Shown here piece by piece: positions 43,778 to 51,506 of a DNA stretch of 64,000 nucleotides (position 1 is its first letter; every line of letters begins with the position of its first letter). This DNA comes from CAYMCQ01 sp964389025. Its GTDB lineage: Bacteria; Verrucomicrobiota; Verrucomicrobiia; Limisphaerales; CAYMCQ01. The DNA lies in contig CAYMCQ010000009.1 of assembly GCA_964389025.1 (NCBI GenBank), positions 14,243 through 78,242 on the forward strand, written 5' to 3'. Made by a program: the position numbers and the translations under genes. The notes beneath the pieces were generated by a model. That model saw nothing but the letters and a program-made list of their open reading frames with translations. It was not told the origin of the DNA and did no database searches.

Positions 43778-44662
43778 TCACCCGTTTGCGCGACGGTCTT
43801 TGAACGTGAGTTCCGCGATGCCGGACTTGTCCAACTCCCCGATGCCGGCTTTGACCATGCGGTCGAATTGTTTTTTCGTTGCGTTGGCCAGCGGCAAATC
43901 CAGCTTCTGCTCCTTCGCGAGTTTGAGCGCGATGCCAGAATCTTTGGCGGCGTGCGCGCCGGAAAAAAAGCAACTGTGTTCACGGTTTTGCATGTCCTCC
44001 CCGTCGGTTTGAAGCACGCGGGAATTCGCGCCGGTCTGGGAAAAGATTTCGCGCAACATCGCCAGATCAAGTCCGAGCGCAGCACCGAGACCGAGTCCTT
44101 CGGCAAGTCCGGCGGTGTTGATGTTCATCACCATGTTGACGAGCGCCTTGACTTGCGCGGCCTTGCCCGCCGTGCCGACGTAGCGCATCGAGGCGCTCAT
44201 TTTTTCCAAGATCGGTTTCGCGCGCTCGAAAGCTTCCGGTTTGCCACCGCACATCAGATACAAAGTTCCCTCGCGCGCCTGCGTGATGCTCGAAGCCATG
44301 CAGCCTTCGAGCGAGTGCGCGCCGGCCTTGTCGCACTTTTGCTCGACCCAGACGTGGGTTTTCGGCGAAATCGTGGCGCAGTTGATGAAAAGTTTTCCCT
44401 TGGAGCGCGCAAGCAACCCGCCGTTGAAAATCTTTTTCATCGCCTTATCGTCGGTGACGACGGTGATGACGACATCGGAAGCTTTGGTGACTTCCTTGAG
44501 TTTCTGCGCCGCAGCGCAGCCAAGTTCCTGCGCGAGCTTTTGCGCGGCCTCGGTGTTCACGTCATAAACAGCGGCGACGGTGAAACCGCAATCTTTCAAT
44601 CGGCGCGCCATGTTGCTGCCCATGCGCCCGACTCCGACAAATCCGATCTTTTGGTCTGGCAT
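43778..44662 (-). CDS. 3-hydroxyisobutyrate dehydrogenase-type (beta-hydroxyacid) dehydrogenase
   Basis: 294 residues from ATG 44662; the open frame upstream is ignored because the motif IGFVGVGRMGSNMARRL should sit at the very N-terminus. Others: ASDVVITVVTDDKAMKKIF, FINCATISPKTHVWVEQKC, EGCMASSITQAREGTLYLMC (substrate site; the family has PVSGG here, and the change to SSITQA is unusual), AAQVKALVNMVMNINTAGLA with the catalytic Lys (V-K-x-x-x-N). It reduces a small semialdehyde or oxidises a beta-hydroxyacid with NAD(P). First gene of the run with the molybdoenzyme and fdhD, so a link to formate or C1/C3 acid metabolism is likely. Confidence 0.88.
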   Translation of the reverse strand: MPDQKIGFVGVGRMGSNMARRLKDCGFTVAAVYDVNTEAAQKLAQELGCAAAQKLKEVTKASDVVITVVTDDKAMKKIFNGGLLARSKGKLFINCATISPKTHVWVEQKCDKAGAHSLEGCMASSITQAREGTLYLMCGGKPEAFERAKPILEKMSASMRYVGTAGKAAQVKALVNMVMNINTAGLAEGLGLGAALGLDLAMLREIFSQTGANSRVLQTDGEDMQNREHSCFFSGAHAAKDSGIALKLAKEQKLDLPLANATKKQFDRMVKAGIGELDKSGIAELTFKDRRANG

Positions 44663-44939
44663 AGTTTTTTGTGTTGAGCTTCGGTTCAGTTCACACCGCA
44701 AATCTGCAAACTCTCATTTTCATGGAACGGCGGGCTTCTTAACAGGAACATTTCGCCTCGTCACTGAAAATTTTTCATGCCAAATTTCATCTGCCGCGTG
44801 GCGGTGGCGGAAAAGGTCGGGGGTCGCCTCACCGCTTGAACAACAATCCGCACACCCGGCGACTGGAAGGGTGCAAAGTGAAGAACCTCAGCCCACACTT
44901 TGAACTTTGAAATCCGCTGGGGCCGTTTACGCTCGCGTT

Positions 44940-46343
44940 GTGAAAAGATTCTTTCGGATTCTGCGGCGCATCTTCGCCGGGCTGGCGGTAGTCATCGTCG
45001 CGTTGCTGATTCTGAGTCTCGATGGCGTTGATTACCGCCCTTACCTGCGCGAGCCATATTATGCCGAAACGACTGCCCGCTTGAGCGCCCATCAGGCGAC
45101 GAACAGCATCGCGCGGGGCGAACTGGCGGCGGGCTTCGGTCGGGCGCTGCTGACACCCACGGTCAATGCGTCGCAGGACGATCCCGCCAAAGGACAGTTC
45201 CGCTCGCTGCCCCTTGCCGGTTACGGCAACCGTCAAGGAAAACCCGCCATGGGAGTGCATGACGATCTTTACGTCAAGGCGGTGGCGTTGCGCGTTGGCG
45301 ACCGGCTCGGGATCATGCTCGGTGCGGATGCGCTGATCATTCCGCCGGAAGTGACCGATGCTGCCGTGCGCCGGATCGAAGCGGAGTTGAAGTTGTCGCG
45401 CGAGCAGGTCTATCTCAGCGCCACGCACACGCATTGCAGTCTCGGCGGCTGGGGCGAGGGCAAGGTTGCGGAGGCGTTCGCCGGTGGATTCCAACCCGGC
45501 GCGCGCGTCTGGTTTGCAGACCGCATTGTGGCCGCAGTGCGCGACGCCATCGCGGATCTGAAGCCTGCTTCGTTTGGCCACGGCCATTTTGCCGCACCGG
45601 ATTTCGTGCGTAACCGACTGGTCGGAGAGTTGGGCAAAGTGGATCCCGAGTTCAGCTTTGCCGTGCTCAAACAGAACGGCGGAAAACTCGCTGTGCTGGG
45701 CAGCTACGCCGCGCACGCCACCGTGCTCGGCGGCGACATGATGGAATTCAGCGCGGATTACCCGGGTTGCTGGCAGCGCGCGGTCGAGCAGGCCACTGGC
45801 GGCACGGCGGTGTTCCTGGCCGGAGGCTGCGGCAGCCATTCGCCGGTGTCTGGCGGAAAAGGTTTCGAGGGCGCTGAACGGATGGGCCAAGCGCTGGCGC
45901 ACACACTGCTCGAACAACTGCCACAAACTCCGCTGACGAACTCGATCACGTTCGGGATGCTGGGCCTCGAATTGTCCCTGCCGCCGCTCAACGTGCGCGT
46001 CAGCGACGGCATCCGCCTCCGCCCGTGGCTCGCCCAACGTCTCATGCTGGTGAAAAAGCAAAGCTTCCTCCAGGCCTTCCGTCTCAACGACTCGGTCTGG
46101 GTCTCGACGCCATGTGACTTCAGCGGCGAACTCGCATTGGGCATAAAAGATTTTATGCGCGTCCGGGGCAGTCACGCCGTGATCACAAGCTTCAACGGGG
46201 ACTACATCGGCTACGTCATTTCCCCGCGCTATTATCACCTGAATGGTTACGAGCCTCGACTCATGTCGTTCTTTGGGCCGAACGTTCCGGAATATTTTGA
46301 CGAACTGATCCGCACGATGGCGCTCAGTCTGGCGAACAAATGA
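44940..46343 (+). CDS. Neutral/alkaline ceramidase-like hydrolase, membrane anchored
   Basis: 467 residues from GTG 44940 (TTG 44907 also opens this frame). A basic helix-start MKRFFRILRRIF leads into the anchor AGLAVVIVALLILSL, so it is an N-anchored periplasmic protein. The neutral ceramidase N-domain follows: LAAGFGRALLTP, GVHDDLYVKAVALRVGD, VYLSATHTHCSLGGWG (Zn-binding H-x-H), NRLVGELGKVDPEFSF-like SFAVLKQNGGKLAVLGSYAAHATVL (second Zn His) and VFLAGGCGSHSP, where the Ser corresponds to the catalytic GDVSPN site. The C-terminal Ig-like domain of full ceramidases is missing. Substrate could be ceramide or another amide. First gene of an operon with 46351 and 48242 (gaps 7 and 13 bases). Confidence 0.78.
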   Translation: MKRFFRILRRIFAGLAVVIVALLILSLDGVDYRPYLREPYYAETTARLSAHQATNSIARGELAAGFGRALLTPTVNASQDDPAKGQFRSLPLAGYGNRQGKPAMGVHDDLYVKAVALRVGDRLGIMLGADALIIPPEVTDAAVRRIEAELKLSREQVYLSATHTHCSLGGWGEGKVAEAFAGGFQPGARVWFADRIVAAVRDAIADLKPASFGHGHFAAPDFVRNRLVGELGKVDPEFSFAVLKQNGGKLAVLGSYAAHATVLGGDMMEFSADYPGCWQRAVEQATGGTAVFLAGGCGSHSPVSGGKGFEGAERMGQALAHTLLEQLPQTPLTNSITFGMLGLELSLPPLNVRVSDGIRLRPWLAQRLMLVKKQSFLQAFRLNDSVWVSTPCDFSGELALGIKDFMRVRGSHAVITSFNGDYIGYVISPRYYHLNGYEPRLMSFFGPNVPEYFDELIRTMALSLANK

Positions 46344-46350
46344 CGCGCTC

Positions 46351-48228
46351 ATGACCACCGCACCCATCAAGAAAAAACGCGGCCTCATCTTTCGCATTTG
46401 CCGGGCGTTGCTCGTCTTGCTTCTCCTGTTGGTGGCGCTGATTTATTTCGTTTACATCCTGCCGTTCTGGGGCGTGCCGTTCAACCAATCGCGCCACGGC
46501 CGCGTGCCGCTCACTCCGCCGTGGGCCCTCGAATGTTGGCTGTGGGAGGATGACCACAACAATGCCGCCTTTGTGAAGGAACTGCTCGAAGGCTACGCGA
46601 AGCACGACTTCCCCGTGCGCACGATCATGATAGATAGCCCGTGGAGCTGGCGTTACAACGATTTCAAGGTGGATGAAGATCGTTACCCCGAGCCGGAGAA
46701 ATTCTTTCGCGGCCTGCAAGACCAGGGTTATCGCGTGGTGCTCTGGATGACGTGCATGGTGGACAGCCACAGCAAGGACACCAAGATCACCGAGTCGCAG
46801 GACTTTTACGATGAGGCGCGAACGAACGGCTATCTGGCCGCTGGCGCGCAAATCAAATGGTGGAAGGGCCGGGGCGGCTTCATTGATTACTCGAACCCTG
46901 AAGCCATGAAGTGGTGGCACGGCCTCCAGCAACAGGTTTTCGATTGGGGTCTGGACGGCTGGAAGCTCGATGGTTGCGACACGTTTTTTTCCAGCCGCGT
47001 GGGAAAACTTACCGTGCCGTTCAACCGCGTTCATTCCGGCTGGATGACCACGCGGCAATACATGGATCACTTCGCCCGCGGCGAATATCAGCACGGCCTG
47101 ACGCAAAATCCCGAATTCGTCACCTTGATCCGTGCTCTGGATCGCCCGTGGAGCCACCCAGAAGGCTTCGCGCCACTCGATGCCGCACCCGTGACCTGGG
47201 TGGGTGACAACAAACACACTTGGAAATACAAGGATCGCGGGATCGAAGGAGCCATCAGTGATATTCTGGGCAGCGCGCGGCTTGGCTATTGCGTCATCGG
47301 CAGCGATGTCGCGGGCTACCATGGCCGCAGCAACCCGGACGATGTCGGCCCGGCCACGGCAGCGCTCTTGTCCAATTGGAAACCGAAGGCGGCAGCCGCA
47401 AGCTCCGCCAACACGGAGTTCGGCACGGCGGCGGGCAAGGATGAAATTGCGCCGAACATTTACATCCGCTGGGCGGAATTCTCGACGTTCTGCGGACTCT
47501 TCCTCAACGGTGGTCATGGTGAGCGCCGCCTTTGGAAGCGCACACAGCCCGAACTGGAGATCGTCCGCAAGTTCTCGTGGTTGCATACAGAACTCGTGCC
47601 CTACATGTATTCGCACGTCGTGACGTGCCACAACGGTGGCCCGCCGCTCATGCGACCGCTATCCGACGGAAAATTCCATTACCTGTTCGGCGACGATTTC
47701 CTCGTCGCGCCGATTCACGAAGACAAACTCACCCGCTCCGTATCGCTGCCGCCGGGTGGATGGCGTTACCTGTTCGACGACCGCGAAGCGCTGCAAGGCC
47801 CGCAGCAACTCACGCGCGATTATCCGCTGGATGAGTTTCCTGTTTTTGTCCGCGACGGCGCGGTCGTGCCACTCAAAGTGACGCGCGCCTACACCGGGTT
47901 CGGCGACCAGGATTCGGCGGACTACACGACGTGGCTGATTTACCCAAACGGTCGGAGCGAGTTCACTCTATGGCATCCCGAAACTCATCCCAAACCCGAA
48001 TCCACCACGGTGAAAGTGGATTCCGCCGCGTCGCTGAAGATCGAGTTCTCCGGGAAACACGCGGCCCACATTCTCCGCATTCTGGCGAAGGAAAAACCGG
48101 TCGGCATAACCCTTGATGGCCAGAGCCTGCCCGAGGGAACCGCGTGGAAGTTTGACGCCGAGGCCAAGCGGATCATCATCAAGACCCGCGACTATGCCCA
48201 AGGAGCCTACATGATTTCGGGACGCTGA
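46351..48228 (+). CDS. GH31-family glycosidase, membrane anchored
   Basis: 625 residues. Anchor: RICRALLVLLLLLVALIYFVYILPFWG at about 15-40. The barrel holds PWALECWLWEDDHNN, a lid DSPWSWRYNDFKVDEDRYPE, then WGLDGWKLDGCDTFF with the nucleophile Asp (KLDG for the usual W-x-D), and PVTWVGDNKHTWKYK, where the Asp is the acid/base. FGDDFLVAPI is the classic GH31 post-barrel segment, after which come SLPPGGWRYLFDD and FPVFVRDGAVVPL of the proximal beta-domain. Substrate may be an alpha-glucoside, alpha-xyloside or alpha-galactoside. Starts 7 bases after the ceramidase-like gene; both anchored in the same way, so they may attack parts of one glycolipid. Confidence 0.88.
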   Translation: MTTAPIKKKRGLIFRICRALLVLLLLLVALIYFVYILPFWGVPFNQSRHGRVPLTPPWALECWLWEDDHNNAAFVKELLEGYAKHDFPVRTIMIDSPWSWRYNDFKVDEDRYPEPEKFFRGLQDQGYRVVLWMTCMVDSHSKDTKITESQDFYDEARTNGYLAAGAQIKWWKGRGGFIDYSNPEAMKWWHGLQQQVFDWGLDGWKLDGCDTFFSSRVGKLTVPFNRVHSGWMTTRQYMDHFARGEYQHGLTQNPEFVTLIRALDRPWSHPEGFAPLDAAPVTWVGDNKHTWKYKDRGIEGAISDILGSARLGYCVIGSDVAGYHGRSNPDDVGPATAALLSNWKPKAAAASSANTEFGTAAGKDEIAPNIYIRWAEFSTFCGLFLNGGHGERRLWKRTQPELEIVRKFSWLHTELVPYMYSHVVTCHNGGPPLMRPLSDGKFHYLFGDDFLVAPIHEDKLTRSVSLPPGGWRYLFDDREALQGPQQLTRDYPLDEFPVFVRDGAVVPLKVTRAYTGFGDQDSADYTTWLIYPNGRSEFTLWHPETHPKPESTTVKVDSAASLKIEFSGKHAAHILRILAKEKPVGITLDGQSLPEGTAWKFDAEAKRIIIKTRDYAQGAYMISGR

Positions 48229-48241
48229 AGATCCAAAACCC

Positions 48242-49498
48242 ATGAACGAAAACCGGCAACACGCGCTTCAAAACGAAGCAAACATTTCACGACGCCACTT
48301 TTTGCGGCGAGGAATCAGCGGAATAGTTTTGCCCGCCGTTTTGAATCCCGCCTTGATCTTCGCCGCTTCCGGGGTCAAGCGTCCCCGCGAACTCATCGGC
48401 TTCACTGAGTTTCGGACGAACCTGCCGGGCGGGCGTCAGGCGAATGAAATCACCATGCGCGCTGCTGTGGTGCGGGCCGACGGAACGCGCCACCGGCTTG
48501 TGGCCACCGAACTTTCCCGCAAACCGAATACCTGGACGCAGTTTGCCGGCTGGTCGCCGGATGGACGCCAAGCCATCATCGGCAACGGCTGGGAAAGTCC
48601 TGAAAACGCCGCGTGGGAGGAAGAGCACAAAACTTTTCGATTCACGCCGGAGGGTTGGTTGTATGACACGCTGCTGCTCGATCTGGCGAATGGCAAACTT
48701 TCCAACGTCACCGCAGTCGAGCGCGTGAGCTTTTACAACACCGGCGTGTTCTTCTGGCCGAACAATCCGAAGAAGCTGGGATTTCAGGCGCTCATCGGCG
48801 GCGACTCGCATCCGTTCAGCATGGATTTGGATGGACGCAACAAGAAAGACCTCACCGAAAATTCCAAGGAGTTTGCCTACGGCTTCAACGCGTCGCCGGA
48901 TGGAAAACAAATCGCCTACCACAAGAGTTATCAGATTTACATCGCCGACGCCGATGGCGCGAATGCGAAGCGCATCGAAACCGGACAACCGTTCAACTTT
49001 GTGCCTCAGTGGTCGCCAGATGGCGAGTGGTTGCTGTTCGTCGTGGGCGAACATTACAACTGTCACCCGCACATCGTTCGCCGCGACGGCACCGGGCTGC
49101 GCAAAATGGCGGACCGCCAGGGTTACCGGGGCGTCGTGGAATTTCTGGATGTGCCGGATTTTCACGGAGGCAGCAGCGACGTGCCGCTCTGGTCGCCGGA
49201 TGGCAAGTGGATTTATTACACCGCCAAAGTCGGCGAAAGTGTCGAGTTGATGCATGTCTCGCTGGCCGGGAGAATTGAACAACTGACTCAAACCAAAAAT
49301 GGCCGCCTCAATTATCACCCCAAGTTTTCTCCCGACGGCAAATGGATTGTGTTCGGCTCCAACCGCACCGGCACCCGGCAACTTTACGTAATGGCTGCTG
49401 AGGGCGGAGACGCCTATCCCATCACGCGCGTCAGACCCGGTTGGGGAGCGATGTGGCCGCATTGGCGACCGTTTTCCAAAACGGAACGTAGCAATTGA
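48242..49498 (+). CDS. Tat-exported TolB-like beta-propeller protein (PD40)
   Basis: 418 residues. ISRRHFLRRGISGIVLPAVL is a twin-arginine signal. The rest is a propeller with PD40/WD40-like blades: FAGWSPDGRQAIIGNG, FNASPDGKQIAYHKSYQIYI, VPQWSPDGEWLLFVVGEHYN, VPLWSPDGKWIYYTAKVGES and PKFSPDGKWIVFGSNRTGTR. The family includes TolB and exported carbohydrate-binding propellers; without a catalytic module it could bind a sugar or oligopeptide. Third gene of the operon, 13 bases after the GH31 gene. Alternative: an oligogalacturonate-lyase-like propeller, but the metal His/Gln set cannot be confirmed by eye. Confidence 0.82.
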   Translation: MNENRQHALQNEANISRRHFLRRGISGIVLPAVLNPALIFAASGVKRPRELIGFTEFRTNLPGGRQANEITMRAAVVRADGTRHRLVATELSRKPNTWTQFAGWSPDGRQAIIGNGWESPENAAWEEEHKTFRFTPEGWLYDTLLLDLANGKLSNVTAVERVSFYNTGVFFWPNNPKKLGFQALIGGDSHPFSMDLDGRNKKDLTENSKEFAYGFNASPDGKQIAYHKSYQIYIADADGANAKRIETGQPFNFVPQWSPDGEWLLFVVGEHYNCHPHIVRRDGTGLRKMADRQGYRGVVEFLDVPDFHGGSSDVPLWSPDGKWIYYTAKVGESVELMHVSLAGRIEQLTQTKNGRLNYHPKFSPDGKWIVFGSNRTGTRQLYVMAAEGGDAYPITRVRPGWGAMWPHWRPFSKTERSN

Positions 49499-49587
49499 AT
49501 CGTATCCGTCTGACGGGCCACGTCAATCTGCATGGCCGGTAACATTTCACCTGCTTACAGCGATGAGGTGGGCTTCGTCGTTTCGAT

Positions 49588-49691
49588 TAGGGAAGCGCTG
49601 AATAAAATGACGTTCGCATTCTTTACCCGCTGATCTGCAGGCAATCAGTCGCTAACTGGAAATGGTTGGTGATTTATTCAGCGATTCCTTA
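49588..49691. mobile_element. MITE-like element with 19-bp terminal inverted repeats
   Basis: TAGGGAAGCGCTGAATAAA (49588-49606) and TTTATTCAGCGATTCCTTA (49673-49691) match as inverted repeats in 17 of 19 places. The interior is 66 bases without a gene. Size and ends are those of a miniature element mobilised by an IS, but no full IS with these ends is in the window. Confidence 0.55.
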
Positions 49692-49704
49692 GCAAGGCCA
49701 GCCG

Positions 49705-49932
49705 GTGAACATGCAAATCCTGCGCGAAATTTCCGGCATCACCCGCGGCGCGAGCGCTGGCTACGAAGCGCTGAACGAAATTGTGAAACAAATTTCCGCG
49801 CTGCCCGAACCGCAACCGACGGAGAAACGCATCCGCATCTGGTCAAACCCGTGGTGGGGGTGGCTTTATTCTTTTGCTGTTGGTGGTTTATTGGGTTGGG
49901 AGGAAGTTGAGTGGGTTGGTGTGAGTATCTAA
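49705..49932 (+). CDS. Small protein of unknown function, possibly a gene remnant
   Basis: 75 residues from GTG 49705 (or ATG 49711). It reads LREISGITRGASAGYEALNE at the start, ends with RIWSNPWWGWLYSFAVGGLL and then GWEEVEW. The second half could be one membrane helix. The start is 13 bases past a MITE-like element, and a stop lies just upstream in frame, so it could be the 3' end of a gene cut off by the insertion. No family is recognised. Confidence 0.35.
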   Translation: MNMQILREISGITRGASAGYEALNEIVKQISALPEPQPTEKRIRIWSNPWWGWLYSFAVGGLLGWEEVEWVGVSI

Positions 49933-49956
49933 ATCCTCACGCTTGCGCTCTGCCGC

Positions 49957-50673
49957 ATGACCGAAATAGACTCGGTCACCCAACAAAAGGCAAACAGCGT
50001 GAAACGGATCAGCGTGAGTGAAAGCGCAGAAAAGAAGAAACGAAGTCCGGTGGAGAAAATTTGCTGGCTACTGACTTCGTTGTGCGTGGTCATCAATCTG
50101 AGTGGCTGCGCCACGACACCAAACGGATTCAGCCAATTCTATCAAGACAGGGCAGGCGCAACTATCACCAACCTGCCACCGTATTTGGGAAGCACGAAAA
50201 TCTTTACAACGTCCGTTCTGACAAACGACATCAAAGCCGTATATCGGAAAGGCTATTGGTTGATTGGCGTCTCAGCGTTTCAAGGCCCGGCACAGTCAGA
50301 GGACGCATTGATGTCTCACGCGAGGAACGTCGGAGCTGATGTTGTTCTCGTTTCATCTGTATACTTGGGGAGCGAGCAAACTGCCGTTCCTTTCGTTCAG
50401 TATCACCCAGGTCATGCTGATTCTCCGTTTGACCAATTGAACTCAATCTTGGACGAACTCTTCGTTTCCCTGAATCAGTGGGTGATGCTTTCAGAAGTTG
50501 ACGAGCGCACTTTTACTACCCAGCAATCACAACAAGACCATCGTGCGCGAATCGAGAATCATGAGAAAGTCGTGTGGGGTTTGAAAAAAGACGATCCGAT
50601 TTGGCTACGAATGCAAAAGGCCATCAACACTGTCGAGCAGGTATGCCGTCCTCATATTGAACGTAAAGGATGA
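49957..50673 (+). CDS. Lipoprotein of unknown function
   Basis: 238 residues if started at ATG 49957. A lipobox NLSGC (Cys 51) follows WLLTSLCVVIN; this long lead suggests a later start such as GTG 50050, which would place the Cys at about 20, the usual position. The mature part (LPPYLGSTKIFTTSVLTNDI, YRKGYWLIGVSAFQGPAQ, EDALMSHARNVGADVVLVSS, YLGSEQTAVPF) has a block, G-x-x-x-I-G-x-S-x-F-x-G and A-x-x-V-G-A-D-V-V-L-V, seen in uncharacterised lipoproteins of many phyla. Base composition is visibly poorer in G+C than the neighbours, a sign of later arrival. Outer membrane location is likely. Confidence 0.72.
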   Translation: MTEIDSVTQQKANSVKRISVSESAEKKKRSPVEKICWLLTSLCVVINLSGCATTPNGFSQFYQDRAGATITNLPPYLGSTKIFTTSVLTNDIKAVYRKGYWLIGVSAFQGPAQSEDALMSHARNVGADVVLVSSVYLGSEQTAVPFVQYHPGHADSPFDQLNSILDELFVSLNQWVMLSEVDERTFTTQQSQQDHRARIENHEKVVWGLKKDDPIWLRMQKAINTVEQVCRPHIERKG

Positions 50674-50834
50674 CACCGTTGGCTTGGGTGCAGTCCAAAT
50701 CGTTCTCATGCAGTTGCCAAATTAACTTCCAACATTTCGATTTGCCGGATGAAGGTTCAGCTTCAGTCGCAGTTCAACGTGGCAAGTCGTTCTGTCAATG
50801 CTACGCTGATTGCTGAAATCCCTTTGGGGGTTTT

Positions 50835-50869
50835 CTTTGCGCCTTCGCGCCTTGGCGTCTTTGCGTTAA
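50835..50869 (+). repeat. Half of a dispersed repeat also seen at 53009-53088
   Basis: CTTTGCGCCTTCGCGCC followed by TTGGCGTCTTTGCGTTAA; it agrees with the right arm of the palindrome at 53009-53088. It lies between the lipoprotein gene and the MazF-like gene. The short ORF across it is not a gene. Confidence 0.65.
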
Positions 50870-50947
50870 TCCCGTTCCAACCCAAACTGCGGATGCTGTT
50901 TGTTGTGCCGCACGATCATCACGTGCAACAATTCGGCGCGAACTTTG

Positions 50948-51265
50948 TCACAAAGCACAAGCTTTTAGCAGAGCGGCTTTGACAGCTTTCAAGTCCGTTG
51001 GAGGCACGATACCGAGCCGCTTTTCAAACCGGACAGACGGAAGCGAGCCGATGGCTTGGACGTTGGCAACGGATTCGGAATCGAGAAAAGGCAAGTGGCC
51101 AAGCGGCACTTCCAATTCACTGCCGCGATTCTGTTTGGTGATGGGAATGTGGATGACAAGCGAGCGCGGCGCGTCGAGATTGTCGGCGATAAGAACGACA
51201 GCGGGACGAGTCCTGGCAACCATGCCCATGTCCACAAGCCAGACTTCGCCGTGGCGCGGATTCAT
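50948..51265 (-). CDS. MazF/PemK-like endoribonuclease toxin
   Basis: 105 residues. The PemK/MazF plan is visible: RHGEVWLVDMGMVARTRPAVVLIADN, with the R-P-A-V-V strand, then HIPITKQNRGSELEVPLG and ANVQAIGSLPSVRFEKRLG (V-N-V-x-Q-I-x-S-x-x-x-x-R in the family). It cuts mRNA when free of the antitoxin. The ATG overlaps the stop of the antitoxin gene in an ATGA, so the two are coupled. It is the last gene of a minus-strand group after gatC and gatA; neither pair nor gatCA share a function. Confidence 0.85.
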   Translation of the reverse strand: MNPRHGEVWLVDMGMVARTRPAVVLIADNLDAPRSLVIHIPITKQNRGSELEVPLGHLPFLDSESVANVQAIGSLPSVRFEKRLGIVPPTDLKAVKAALLKACAL

Positions 51266-51438
51266 TTCGCGTCGAGGATGTCGAGCTTTTCCTGTTCGAC
51301 TTCGCGCGAGGGCAGCACGTCAGCCCAAGCTTCGTCTTCGCGCTGGCGTTCGAGGAATTTGAGGTAGTGCAAGACTTCCCGCAGCACCGGTTCGGGCTGG
51401 CGCTTGATTTCTTCGATCAACATTTCCTGCGCGCTCAT
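51262..51438 (-). CDS. Antitoxin partner of the MazF-like toxin
   Basis: 58 residues from ATG 51438. MSAQEMLIEEIKRQPEPVLR then EVLHYLKFLERQREDE resembles the DUF2281-like antitoxins (E-I-x-x-L-P-E-x-x-x-x-E-V-L-D-F-L-x-F-L) that go with MazF- or PIN-type toxins. The C-terminal acidic half (ADVLPSREVEQEKLDILDAK) may wrap the toxin. No DNA-binding part is obvious. Overlaps the toxin gene by four bases. Confidence 0.75.
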   Translation of the reverse strand: MSAQEMLIEEIKRQPEPVLREVLHYLKFLERQREDEAWADVLPSREVEQEKLDILDAK

Positions 51439-51506
51439 GGCGTTAATTATCCACAAGTTTATGTTTCAGGCAAGCAGACGATTCCCTGAAAAAAGCTGGT
51501 AGCAAA

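Noticed and set aside
44829..46397. Open frame of 522 codons on the minus strand
   Set aside because: Antisense to the ceramidase-like gene, which has clear motifs. The minus frame has no signal, no domain and the wrong composition.
46324..47631. Open frame of 435 codons on the minus strand
   Set aside because: Antisense to the GH31 gene; same reasons.
48287..49462. Open frame of 391 codons on the minus strand
   Set aside because: Antisense to the exported propeller gene with its Tat signal and PD40 blades.
50749..50982. Open frame of 77 codons on the plus strand
   Set aside because: It runs over a dispersed repeat half (50835-50869) and into the MazF-like gene on the other strand; no ribosome site and no family.
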